The translations under genes were made by a program, and so were the position numbers. Shown piece by piece: positions 7,522-16,718 of a stretch of DNA of 29,499 nt (its first letter is position 1; the number at the start of each line of letters is the position of its first letter). Below the pieces are notes generated by a model, which made no database searches, had not been told where the DNA came from, and saw only the letters and a program-made list of their open reading frames with translations. The stretch is from the NCBI GenBank assembly GCA_964385045.1, contig CAYLNM010000035.1, positions 1-29,499 of the forward strand, given 5' to 3'. This DNA is from CAYLNM01 sp964385045 (GTDB lineage: Bacteria; Planctomycetota; Phycisphaerae; Phycisphaerales; SM1A02).

Positions 7522-8427
7522 TCAGGCGGCTCGCCACGCCCGCCACAGCGCCGCGTGCCGCCGGACGTGATGCCTGGGCTTCTCGGCGAAGAGCCTGCGG
7601 CCGAGCGGCCGCGCGGCGCGGCGCAGCTCCTCCTGCCGCAGGTCGATCAGGGCGTGCAGGAACGGCAGGTCGGCGTCCTCGAATCGGTCCGCCTCGCGGG
7701 CCAGCACCGCCCGCAGCTCGGCGAGGTCGTGGTCGTCGCCGAGCAGGTCCGACAGCCGCTTGGCCTCGTCGCGCCAGGGATCCAGCACCGGGTCCCACAT
7801 CCGCCGCAGGAGCCGCGCGTGGTAGCGGTGGTACTTGACCCGCTTGCGCCACTCGTGGAAGCGTTCGGCGGCCGGCCCGTCGCCCGAGCCGTCGTACGCC
7901 TCGGCCATCGCCGCCGTGGCCCGGCGGAACGTCCGGCCGAGGCCGTGCACCACCGCGTCCGCCCCGCCGTCGTCGAGGTCCCACGCCTCGGCCGCGGCCG
8001 CCGCCTCCTGGAGATCGGCGCGGACGGCGTCGAGTCGGGCCGATGCGTCGAGGTCCTCGGCGATCGTGTCGCGGCGGTCCCGCAGCACCGCGCGGACGGG
8101 CGCGAATGCATCCGCCCGGACCACGGTCTCGACGCGGCCCATGAGCATGTCGAAGGCCTCCAGCAGCGTCGTCGCATCGCGGATCGGCGCGAGCTGCCGC
8201 GCGAGATCGCGGAACCGCGCGTTGGCGGCCGAGTAGCCGGGGAAGGCCGGCCGCACGAGTCGGACGAGGCCGCGGATCTTCTTGCACCGCTTGCGCACCT
8301 CGTGGACCGCCTCGTGGACGTCGACCTCGGCGTCCTCGATCTCGTCGATCGCCTTGGCGACCTGCTCGCTCGTGATGCGGCGGACGGCATCGTCGACCGT
8401 CTCGTCGCGCTCGATGCGGTAGCCCAT
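7522..8427 (-). CDS. CHAD-domain protein
   Basis: This 301-residue protein is a CHAD domain throughout: a helical bundle with conserved histidines and basic residues that binds polyphosphate. The family hallmarks are visible as VHEAVHEVRKRCKK (residues 37-50, with H38, H42 and a run of Arg/Lys) and, in the second half, FHEWRKRVKYHRYHARLL, the mirror-image basic helix. CHAD proteins are found on polyphosphate granules in other bacteria. The ATG at 8427 has GGAGG six bases upstream (8434-8438). The gene lies 101 bases after mnmG on the same strand and may be read from it. It converges on the response regulator with only 31 bases between the stops. No CYTH domain or polyphosphate kinase gene is nearby, so its partner enzyme is not in the window. 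Confidence 0.9.
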   Translation of the reverse strand: MGYRIERDETVDDAVRRITSEQVAKAIDEIEDAEVDVHEAVHEVRKRCKKIRGLVRLVRPAFPGYSAANARFRDLARQLAPIRDATTLLEAFDMLMGRVETVVRADAFAPVRAVLRDRRDTIAEDLDASARLDAVRADLQEAAAAAEAWDLDDGGADAVVHGLGRTFRRATAAMAEAYDGSGDGPAAERFHEWRKRVKYHRYHARLLRRMWDPVLDPWRDEAKRLSDLLGDDHDLAELRAVLAREADRFEDADLPFLHALIDLRQEELRRAARPLGRRLFAEKPRHHVRRHAALWRAWRAA

Positions 8428-8528
8428 CGGCGGCCTCCCTTCGCGAGCCGGCGGTCGCGCCGGAGCGAGGACCGTCGCGAGCTCACGGAGGATCGAGGGC
8501 GCCCGCGGAGACCGCCACCATCGGAGGT

Positions 8529-10694
<2,166 letters not shown>

Positions 10695-10701
10695 GGCGAG
10701 G

Positions 10702-10707
10702 ATCCTA
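10702..10707 (-). promoter_or_regulatory. -10-like box directly before mnmG
   Basis: TAGGAT on the minus strand ends seven bases before the GTG start codon of mnmG, which would put the transcript start at or next to the start codon. No convincing -35 element is seen 16-18 bases upstream. Confidence 0.4.
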
Positions 10708-10760
10708 GTCCGCGGCCCCCCGGAATCGCCCGTCCCGCGGCGTCGGGACCGCGGTCGCCC

Positions 10761-10882
10761 GCCGATCCGCCGCACCACCCCCCGGCCGCCGCGCCGATCC
10801 GCCGCATCGCCCCCGGGCTGTGCCGCGCCGTTCCGCCGATCCGCCGATCCGCCGATCCACCCCCCGGCCGCCGCGCCGATCC
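10761..10882. repeat. 40-bp duplication and 8-bp triple repeat between divergent genes
   Basis: The 340-base region between mnmG and the FHA-ATPase gene (10695-11034) has no supported gene. Within it, 10761-10800 and 10843-10882 are copies of one 40-base segment with only two differences, and the last 26 bases are identical. Between them, CCGCCGAT is repeated three times without a gap at 10833-10856. A TATGGT box at 10972-10977 is a weak candidate -10 for the gene to the right. Confidence 0.85.
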
Positions 10883-11034
10883 CCCGTCCGCCGCCGGAAT
10901 CCCGGCCCGCCTCGCCGCGGGCCCCGAGATCGACGAGCCCGCCCGTCCGGTCCCGGCGATCCCGCGCGCAGTATGGTGCCCGGGCGGGCGTACCGCCCCG
11001 TGCCATGCCCCGCACGACCTCACCGGAGCGCCCG

Positions 11035-13002
11035 ATGTCCCGCCGCGATCACGGCCGACCCGCCGCGCCGCCCGGCCGCGAGACGCGCGGCGACCGCGAG
11101 CGGGCGAGCGGGCATCCCCCGGGCCCGTGGATCGAGGTGAAGCTGCCGACGGGCCGCCGCGTGGTGCGACTGCGCCGCCGGCCGCTCACGATCGGGCGGT
11201 CCCCCGACAACGTGTTCGTGATCAAGGACGCGAGCCTCAGTCGCCGGCACTGCGTGATCGAGCCCGGCGCCCCCGGCACCTGGCGCATCCGCGACTGCGG
11301 CAGCCGCAACGGCACCCTCGTGGACGGTCGTCCGGTGGGGGACCACGTGCTGCGGGACGGCGACGTGATCCGGGCGGGCACGGTCGAGATCCGCTACCGC
11401 GATCCGGCGAGCGCCGAGGTCGCGCTCGAGGCGGACGATGCCGCCGCCGGCGACGCGGCGGCCGGGCCGTCGCACGGCGCCCGCGCCCCCCGCGACCCCG
11501 ACCGCCGCGACCCCGACCACCGGGACGACGACGGCGGCGGCGGCGGCCGGCCGAACGCCGGGGAGGCCACCGTCGACCTCGACCCGGTCGCCCTCGCCGG
11601 CGATCCCGCCGTCGATCCGCTCGCGGGCTTCGATCCCCTCGACGTCGCGTTCGTGCCGCCCGAGCGGCGCGACCCGGTGGCCCGCCGCATGGGCGAGCCG
11701 CCGGGCGGGGCGGGCTTCACGGGGGCGATGAAGGCGGTCATCGATCCCACGCCCGCCGTCGGCTTCGAGGAAGGCGATCTCGAGCTCGTCGACGCCGCGG
11801 GCGAGACGCTCCACGGCACCGAGTCCGCCCGCGAGCGCCGCGACGCGCGGTTCGCCGGCATCCGCGCGATGCGGCTGATGCTCTACGCCTGCTTCCGGGC
11901 CCGCGCGACCGACCTGCACCTCGAGGACCGCGGCGAGGACGACGCCCTCCTGCGCCTCCGCGTCGACGGCGTGATGATCCCGCCGATCGAGGTCGAGCAG
12001 AGCGTCGCCCGGCGGGTCCTCGCGATCGTGCGCGTCCTCTGCCGGCTCGACACCGCGCGGCGGCGGGCGGTGCTGGACGGCCACTTCGCGGTGCGGGTCC
12101 GCGGCCGGCGGGTGGACTACCGGGCGAGCTTCACCCCGGCGATGCGGGGCGAGAAGCTCGTCGTCCGCGTCCTCGACGCCGAGGCGGCCCCGAGCCGCCT
12201 GCACGAGCTGGACCTCGTCCCGTGGATGGAGGACAAGCTGCGGCGGGCGGTGAAGCGCGACGCCGGCCTCGTCCTCGCCGCCGGCCCCACCGGCAGCGGG
12301 AAGACGACGACGCTGTACTCGCTGCTCCGCGAGATCGACTGCGACCACCGCAACGTCATCACGATCGAGGATCCGGTCGAGTACGCCGTCCCCGGCGTCA
12401 CGCAGATCCCGGTCGACGGCGACCACGGCCACGGCTTCGCCACGATCCTCCGCTCGGTGCTGCGGCAGGATCCCGACGTCATCCTCGTGGGCGAGATCCG
12501 CGACCTCGAGACCGCCTCGACCGTGATGCAGGCCTCGATGACCGGACACCTGGTGTTCTCGACCGTGCACGCCCGCGACACGATCGGCTCGGTCTTCCGG
12601 CTGCTCGACCTCGGCGTGGAGCCGTACCTGGTCGCCAACTCGCTCAACCTGATCCTCGCCCAGCGGCTGGTGCGGTGCCTGTGCGAGCACTGCCGGCGGG
12701 CGGTGCGACCAACCTCGGCCCAGGTGATGCGGATGGGCAAGGTCGGTTCGGTGGAGTCGATCAACCAGCCGATGGGCTGCCGCCGCTGCCTCGCCACCGG
12801 CTACCACGGTCGGCGGGCACTGGTGGAGCTGCTCGAGGTCGGCGACGACATGCGGGACGTGATCCTGAAGGAGCCCTCGATCGGCGCGATCCGGCGGATC
12901 GCGGGCGGGCAGCTCTTCACGTCGCTCGACGCGGCGGGCTGGCAGCTGGTGGCGGACGGGATCACGAGCGTCGAGGAGGTCGAGCGACTCGCGGGCGGGT
13001 GA
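11035..13002 (+). CDS. FHA domain fused to a GspE/PilB-type secretion ATPase
   Basis: This 655-residue protein starts at the ATG at 11035, with GGAG six bases upstream. Residues about 32-121 are a forkhead-associated domain, a phosphothreonine reader, with its binding motifs GRS (54-56), SRRH (69-72) and SRNGT (90-94). A low-complexity Asp/Ala/Arg linker follows to about residue 240. The rest is a GspE/PilB/GspII-type hexameric ATPase that drives pilus or pseudopilus assembly. It has an N2-type segment containing TDLHLED, Walker A GPTGSGKT (417-424) and the Asp box with TIEDPVEY. Walker B is DPDVILVGEIRD and the His box is TGHLVFSTVHARD. A zinc-binding tetracysteine region has C548, C550, C553, C582 and C585. 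The usual N-terminal MshEN/N1E domain is missing and the FHA domain takes its place. No other pilus or type II secretion core gene is adjacent, so its machine lies elsewhere. Confidence 0.9.
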   Translation: MSRRDHGRPAAPPGRETRGDRERASGHPPGPWIEVKLPTGRRVVRLRRRPLTIGRSPDNVFVIKDASLSRRHCVIEPGAPGTWRIRDCGSRNGTLVDGRPVGDHVLRDGDVIRAGTVEIRYRDPASAEVALEADDAAAGDAAAGPSHGARAPRDPDRRDPDHRDDDGGGGGRPNAGEATVDLDPVALAGDPAVDPLAGFDPLDVAFVPPERRDPVARRMGEPPGGAGFTGAMKAVIDPTPAVGFEEGDLELVDAAGETLHGTESARERRDARFAGIRAMRLMLYACFRARATDLHLEDRGEDDALLRLRVDGVMIPPIEVEQSVARRVLAIVRVLCRLDTARRRAVLDGHFAVRVRGRRVDYRASFTPAMRGEKLVVRVLDAEAAPSRLHELDLVPWMEDKLRRAVKRDAGLVLAAGPTGSGKTTTLYSLLREIDCDHRNVITIEDPVEYAVPGVTQIPVDGDHGHGFATILRSVLRQDPDVILVGEIRDLETASTVMQASMTGHLVFSTVHARDTIGSVFRLLDLGVEPYLVANSLNLILAQRLVRCLCEHCRRAVRPTSAQVMRMGKVGSVESINQPMGCRRCLATGYHGRRALVELLEVGDDMRDVILKEPSIGAIRRIAGGQLFTSLDAAGWQLVADGITSVEEVERLAGG

Positions 13003-13102
13003 GCGGATCGTGCCGCGTCGCGGGCGACGTGGCGGTCGCCGCCGATGCCGGGCCGGGGCCGGCTCCCGGCGGGTCCCCGCCCCCCGGCGGCGGCTCCCGC
13101 CG

Positions 13103-13108
13103 TACGCT
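13103..13108 (+). promoter_or_regulatory. -10-like box directly before the GNAT-like gene
   Basis: TACGCT ends six bases before the ATG at 13115, and no Shine-Dalgarno is present in between or just upstream. This fits a leaderless transcript. No clear -35 element is seen. Confidence 0.45.
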
Positions 13109-13114
13109 CACGGC

Positions 13115-13630
13115 ATGAGCGACCCCGAGCTGACGACGTCGCACGACGTGCCCCACGTCCGCACCTGCACCATCGACGAGGCGCGGGACGTCCCGGGCCT
13201 GAGCGGCCTGCCCGCGTCCCCGGCCGCCGGGACGCAGGTGCTGCTGCTCGAGGCGGGCGGGTCGGTGCGGGGGGCCGCGATCATCGATCCGCACGGTGGG
13301 CCCACCGAGCCCGAGGCCCCGCTCCTGCTCGTGTCGGCCTGCGGGCCGGCCGAGGGCGGCGGTTCACCGCCGGTCCTCCACCCCGAGGACGAGGTGCGGC
13401 CGCTGGTCCGGGCGGCCCTCGCGGCCGCGGCGGCGGAGGGGATCGAGCGGCTGGTCACCGGCTGCGATCCGATGGACCTCGCCCGCGTGAAGGCCTTCGA
13501 GGCCGAGGGCTTCGCCCCCACCGGACGGCAGCCGTACTTCGTCCTCGGCGGCGGCCACGTCGAGTACGTCATGGGGTACGCCGACGCGAGCGGGGCGACG
13601 ATGGACCTCGAGGCCCGGCCCGGCGGCTGA
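13115..13630 (+). CDS. GNAT-like acetyltransferase-fold protein
   Basis: The protein has 171 residues. Its second half, with a long Ala-rich helix, then IERLVTGCDPMDLARVKAFEAEGFAPTG and a closing strand, matches the last third of GNAT N-acetyltransferases. In these, a helix, a strand, a short helix carrying an N/D-x-x-A motif and a GF-x-P-T-G turn build the acetyl-CoA site. The first half is a sheet with AAIIDP and LLLVSACGP, where GNAT proteins hold their central strands. The Q/RxxGxG/A pyrophosphate motif is not evident, so acetyltransferase activity is doubtful. The ATG follows TACGCT by six bases and has no ribosome-binding site, which suggests leaderless translation. The upstream ATPase gene stops 112 bases before it. 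The fold call is moderate and the substrate unknown. Confidence 0.6.
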   Translation: MSDPELTTSHDVPHVRTCTIDEARDVPGLSGLPASPAAGTQVLLLEAGGSVRGAAIIDPHGGPTEPEAPLLLVSACGPAEGGGSPPVLHPEDEVRPLVRAALAAAAAEGIERLVTGCDPMDLARVKAFEAEGFAPTGRQPYFVLGGGHVEYVMGYADASGATMDLEARPGG

Positions 13631-13655
13631 CGCCCGCCCCGGCGAGGTCGGCCGC

Positions 13656-13684
13656 TTGCCCGCCCTCGGGGCCCGTGCTACGCT
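13656..13684 (+). promoter_or_regulatory. Promoter of the 106-residue basic protein
   Basis: TTGCCC (13656-13661) and TACGCT (13679-13684) are separated by 17 bases, the ideal sigma-70 spacing. The predicted start near 13691 gives a 17-base leader holding GGAG at 13697-13700, seven bases before the ATG. Confidence 0.65.
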
Positions 13685-13707
13685 GCGTGGCTCGCCGGAG
13701 AACCCCC

Positions 13708-14028
13708 ATGAGCGATCTCGTCGCCCCCGGAAAGACCGTCACCTTCACCGTGACGAAGGCACCGCGCCGCGAGGCCACCCGCAAGACGATCCAGCGTCTG
13801 ATGCGGATGCAGCCGGAGGTGCGCGCCGGGCTGAAGAAGCTCCAGGAGCGGCGGAAGCGGACGGACAATCATACGTACGTCCGAGCGGGCAAGGAGTGGA
13901 CCTCCCGCGTGAAGGCGACCCGCCTGACCACGGTCGCCCCGGGCGAGCAGTTCACGATCACGCTCACGCCCCAGATCCTTCCCGACGTCCGGTCGATCTC
14001 CGGCCACGTCGAGATGACCGCCGGCTGA
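13708..14028 (+). CDS. Small basic protein of unknown function, 106 residues
   Basis: The gene has a full set of signals: a well-spaced promoter, GGAG seven bases before the ATG and a perfect hairpin terminator after the stop. The protein begins with a short strand-like segment (TVTFTVTKAP). A very basic central helix follows (RREATRKTIQRLMRMQPEVRAGLKKLQERRKRTD, residues about 20-53), then a strand pair (FTITLTPQILPDVRS) near the C-terminus. No signal peptide or membrane helix is present and there is no cysteine. The basic helix could contact nucleic acid or ribosomes, but I recognise no domain and do not assign a function. It stands as a single-gene transcription unit, which together with its strong signals suggests steady expression. 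Confidence 0.8.
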   Translation: MSDLVAPGKTVTFTVTKAPRREATRKTIQRLMRMQPEVRAGLKKLQERRKRTDNHTYVRAGKEWTSRVKATRLTTVAPGEQFTITLTPQILPDVRSISGHVEMTAG

Positions 14029-14052
14029 GTCCGCGTCCAGACCGATCATCGC

Positions 14053-14086
14053 CCGCGGGGCGTGCCGCCCACGGCACGCCCCGCGG
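14053..14086. terminator. Perfect 15-bp hairpin terminator between convergent genes
   Basis: Arms at 14053-14067 and 14072-14086 pair perfectly over 15 bases around a CCCA loop. It begins 24 bases after the stop of the small basic protein and lies 64 bases beyond the stop of the minus-strand gene, so it could serve both. There is no U tract on either strand. Confidence 0.7.
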
Positions 14087-14150
14087 TCGTGCGCGGCCGT
14101 CGGCTGGTCCGTCCGTCCCCTCCGGACCCGCCGCTCGACGCGGGCGCCCG

Positions 14151-15725
14151 TCAGTACCGCCGGGGCAGCACCACGAGCACGAGCTCGCTCCCGTCGTCGG
14201 CGTCGCCCGCCCCCGGGATGCCGATCGTCGCCGCTCCCCCCACGCTCGCGAGCGGGACCTCGGTGACGAGGGTGGCCTCCGGGGCCGCATCGCCGCCCGT
14301 GCCGCCGCCGCCCGTCGCCCGCCGCCACGCGAGATCGACCGCGAGCCGCACGCCGCCCGCCTCCGGATCGCGCCGCGGCGCGAGCGACAGACGCACCGCC
14401 CCGATCCCCGGCAGCGTCTCCTCGACCCGCAGCGTGCCGCCGACGATCACCGGCGAGCGCGACCGCCACTGCACCTCGGCCCCGTCGGCCGCGAGCAGAC
14501 GCCGGGCGAAGGCGGTGCGCGACGGGTCGTAGCGACGGTCCAGCCGGTCCCACAGCCCGGCGGGAGCCCGCACGATCGACGCCTCGAGGACGAGCCCGCG
14601 AGGATCCGCCCGCCGCAGCTCCTCCAGCACCGTCCCCAGCAGCCGGTGCGTGGTGGCGGAGGCGGTGACCACGAGCACGCCGTCGCGCTCGCTCACGCGG
14701 GCGGACTCGCCGCCGAACCGGACCCACGTCTCCGGATGGGCATGCTCGAGGGCCATGCGCACGAGGCGCGCGCCCGGGCCCGCGATCGTGGAGGCCACGT
14801 CGTCCGCGGGGGCGTCGCGCGTGGCGGGCGCGGGGGCGCCGTCATCGGGGCTCTCCCCCGGACCATCCCCCGGACCGTCATCGGGAGCGGGAGGTGGGGC
14901 CGCCGCCGGTCCGTCGGCGTCGGCGTCGCCCGCGTCCCGGTCGGCGTCCCGGTCGGCGTCCCGGTCGGCGTCCGCGCCTCCCGGCGGCGTCGCCTCGGGC
15001 ACCGAGCCGGCCGCCGGCAGCCCGCCCGGATCGCGGCGCTCGGCCTCGCGCGCGAGGAGATCGCGGACGTCGTACGCCCGGGGCATCAGGATCCGCGTCG
15101 CGATCGCGTCGGTGGTGAGCAGCACCCGGCCGCCCCAACTCTCGATCGTCGCGCGGTCGAACGCGTCCCCCACGAGGACCGCGAGCTGGCGGAGGACGGC
15201 GAGCGCGGAGGCGTCCTCCGCCCGGAGCGTCACCGTGGTCCGCGGCCGCACGCCGAGCCGCTCGAGGCTCGTCCAGTCGGCGGTGATCGGGACGCCGTGC
15301 ACGACGTCGAGCTCGTTCACGACGCGGAGCAGCGGCTGCTGGTCCCAGCCCACCGTGATCGTGCGGCGGTCGAGCTCCTCGAGCAGCGCGATCGGATCCG
15401 TCCCGGCCCGGGCCGCCGGCTCGTCCCGGCGCGCGACCACGGTCGACCGGGCCGTGGCCTTCGCCGCGTCGGCCGCGTGCGCGGACGTGGCGGTGGTCCG
15501 GTGCGCGGACGCGGCGGTGGCGGCGGCGGCACGGGCCGCGGAACCGTGGGCGACGGCAGGAACGCACCCGGATGCGACCGCGGCGGCGGCTCCGTGCGCG
15601 GACGCGGTCCGGGAGCCGGTGGTGCCGAGGACGAGTGCCGCGACCAGCGGCGGGACCGCGGCGGCGACGAGGACGGTCGACCGGACGCGGCGACGACCGG
15701 ACGAACGCGGGCGGCGAGGGGGCAT
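14151..15725 (-). CDS. Exported secretin-like protein (STN-like and secretin-like segments)
   Basis: The protein has 524 residues, and the ATG at 15725 has GGAG seven bases upstream. An Arg-rich start and a hydrophobic stretch (about 16-35) ending in ASA near residue 43 indicate export. An Ala-rich stretch follows to about residue 90. Residues 112-215 resemble a secretin/TonB short N-terminal domain (ITVGWDQQPLLRVVNEL, then VTLRAEDASALAVLRQL). An Asp/Pro/Gly linker (about 225-310) includes a 12-base repeat. The rest looks like a short secretin module: LLGTVLEEL, LVLEASIVRA at about 378-387, a strand region with SPVIVGGTLRVEE, and final strands ending LVVLPRRY. The C-terminal part is too short for a complete GspD/PilQ barrel. 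It could be a secretin relative that works beside a full-length one, or a periplasmic decoy. The FHA-ATPase of a secretion or pilus system lies 1.1 kb away on the other strand. Confidence 0.6.
   Translation of the reverse strand: MPPRRPRSSGRRRVRSTVLVAAAVPPLVAALVLGTTGSRTASAHGAAAAVASGCVPAVAHGSAARAAAATAASAHRTTATSAHAADAAKATARSTVVARRDEPAARAGTDPIALLEELDRRTITVGWDQQPLLRVVNELDVVHGVPITADWTSLERLGVRPRTTVTLRAEDASALAVLRQLAVLVGDAFDRATIESWGGRVLLTTDAIATRILMPRAYDVRDLLAREAERRDPGGLPAAGSVPEATPPGGADADRDADRDADRDAGDADADGPAAAPPPAPDDGPGDGPGESPDDGAPAPATRDAPADDVASTIAGPGARLVRMALEHAHPETWVRFGGESARVSERDGVLVVTASATTHRLLGTVLEELRRADPRGLVLEASIVRAPAGLWDRLDRRYDPSRTAFARRLLAADGAEVQWRSRSPVIVGGTLRVEETLPGIGAVRLSLAPRRDPEAGGVRLAVDLAWRRATGGGGTGGDAAPEATLVTEVPLASVGGAATIGIPGAGDADDGSELVLVVLPRRY
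14932..14973. repeat. 12-bp tandem repeat in the linker of the secretin-like gene
   Basis: GCGTCCCGGTCG occurs three times without a gap (14932-14967), with part of a fourth copy. It encodes the repeating Asp-Ala-Asp-Arg stretch in the linker near residue 255. The unit length keeps the frame intact. Confidence 0.85.
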
Positions 15726-15811
15726 GGAGGGGCTCCGGGGGACGACGCCCGGGGCCGGCCGGCGACCGGGGGGCGTGCGACGGCGCCGCGTCGTCCCCTT
15801 CCGTACCGCGG

Positions 15812-15843
15812 CCGCCGCCGGGCGATGCATCCCGGCGCGGCGG
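15812..15843 (-). terminator. Possible terminator of the Nudix gene
   Basis: CCGCCGCCGGG and CCCGGCGCGGCGG pair around an 8-base loop, with a two-base bulge. It lies 20 bases past the stop of the minus-strand Nudix gene. There is no U tract. Confidence 0.4.
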
Positions 15844-15862
15844 GGTCCCGCCGAGCGCGGGC

Positions 15863-16540
15863 TCAGGCGGGCAGGCAGCATTCGGCCATGATGGCCGCGA
15901 TCGGGGTCAGCGGCTCGGGAAGGTCGCCCGGCGGACACCACCGCACCTCGTCGTACTCGTCGGAGGCCTCCCCCGCGGGCTCGCCCGCCTCGACGCGGTG
16001 GACGAGCTCCCAGCAGCGGAGCCGGGCGTCGAGCAGCAGGGCCACCGCCAGCGGCTCGGCGGCCGCGGTCCACCCCGTCTCCTCGCGAAGCTCGCGGGCC
16101 ACCGTCTCGGCCGGCCGCTCGCCCGGCTCGACCACGCCCCCGGGCGCGAACTCCCAGGCCCCCGGGTAGCCGGCGACCCACTCGGCCCGGCGACCCATGA
16201 AGAGCCGGCCGTCCCGCCAGGTCAGCCCCTTGGCCCCGAGCGGCCGGACCCCGAGGTCGAGCTCCGGCCCCTGCACCGCGTAGTAGCGGTAGGCGGTCTC
16301 GACGAGGTGCATCACGACCCCGCCGTGACCGTTGCGGTGGGCGCCGATCACGTGCATGACCCGGCCGTCGAAGGCCGCCGGCACCCGCTCGCGGAAGGCG
16401 GCCCAGCGCTCGTCGACCTCGCCCACCCGCGGATGCTCGGGCACGAACGGCCCGTCCGCGACGTGGATCACCGGCGGCCGCCGCAGCATGATGCGGCGCC
16501 CGCCCCGGGCCTCGGCGTCGGGATCCTCGGCCAGGGCCAC
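15863..16540 (-). CDS. Nudix hydrolase
   Basis: Nudix enzymes cleave nucleoside diphosphates linked to another group. The Nudix box is complete: G135, E141, R149, E150, E153, E154 and G156 fit the GX5EX7REUXEEXGU pattern, so the protein should bind the catalytic metals. The full length is 225 residues, with about 100 residues before the catalytic fold that contain no recognised domain. A strand-rich stretch (RVMHVIGAHRNGHGGVVMHLV) lies in that part. The start is a GTG at 16540 with GGAGG five bases upstream; an internal ATG at codon 18 is less well supported. A hairpin lies between this gene and the aldehyde dehydrogenase, 178 bases upstream, so it is probably transcribed alone. The substrate cannot be told from the sequence. 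Confidence 0.88.
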   Translation of the reverse strand: MALAEDPDAEARGGRRIMLRRPPVIHVADGPFVPEHPRVGEVDERWAAFRERVPAAFDGRVMHVIGAHRNGHGGVVMHLVETAYRYYAVQGPELDLGVRPLGAKGLTWRDGRLFMGRRAEWVAGYPGAWEFAPGGVVEPGERPAETVARELREETGWTAAAEPLAVALLLDARLRCWELVHRVEAGEPAGEASDEYDEVRWCPPGDLPEPLTPIAAIMAECCLPA

Positions 16541-16653
16541 GGGGTCCTCCGAACGGGGAGCGGCGAGAGCGCAGCCCGGCGGCCACGGGTGCGTGCGGGT
16601 GTCGGCGTCGGCGCCGGCGCGGGCGAAGGCGAGGCCGGGGCGAAGGGCACGAC

Positions 16654-16677
16654 GCGGCGACGGGCCGACGTCGCCGC
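16654..16677 (-). terminator. Possible terminator of the aldehyde dehydrogenase gene
   Basis: GCGGCGAC (16654-16661) and GTCGCCGC (16670-16677) pair perfectly around an 8-base loop, 42 bases past the stop of the minus-strand gene. There is no U tract. Confidence 0.35.
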
Positions 16678-16718
16678 CCCGGGGCCGCGCCCGCCCGCGA
16701 TGGCGGCCGCGACGGCGA

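Noticed and set aside
10833..10856. Three CCGCCGAT repeats as a CRISPR remnant
   Set aside because: The copies are adjacent with no spacers and are only eight bases long; no cas gene is present.
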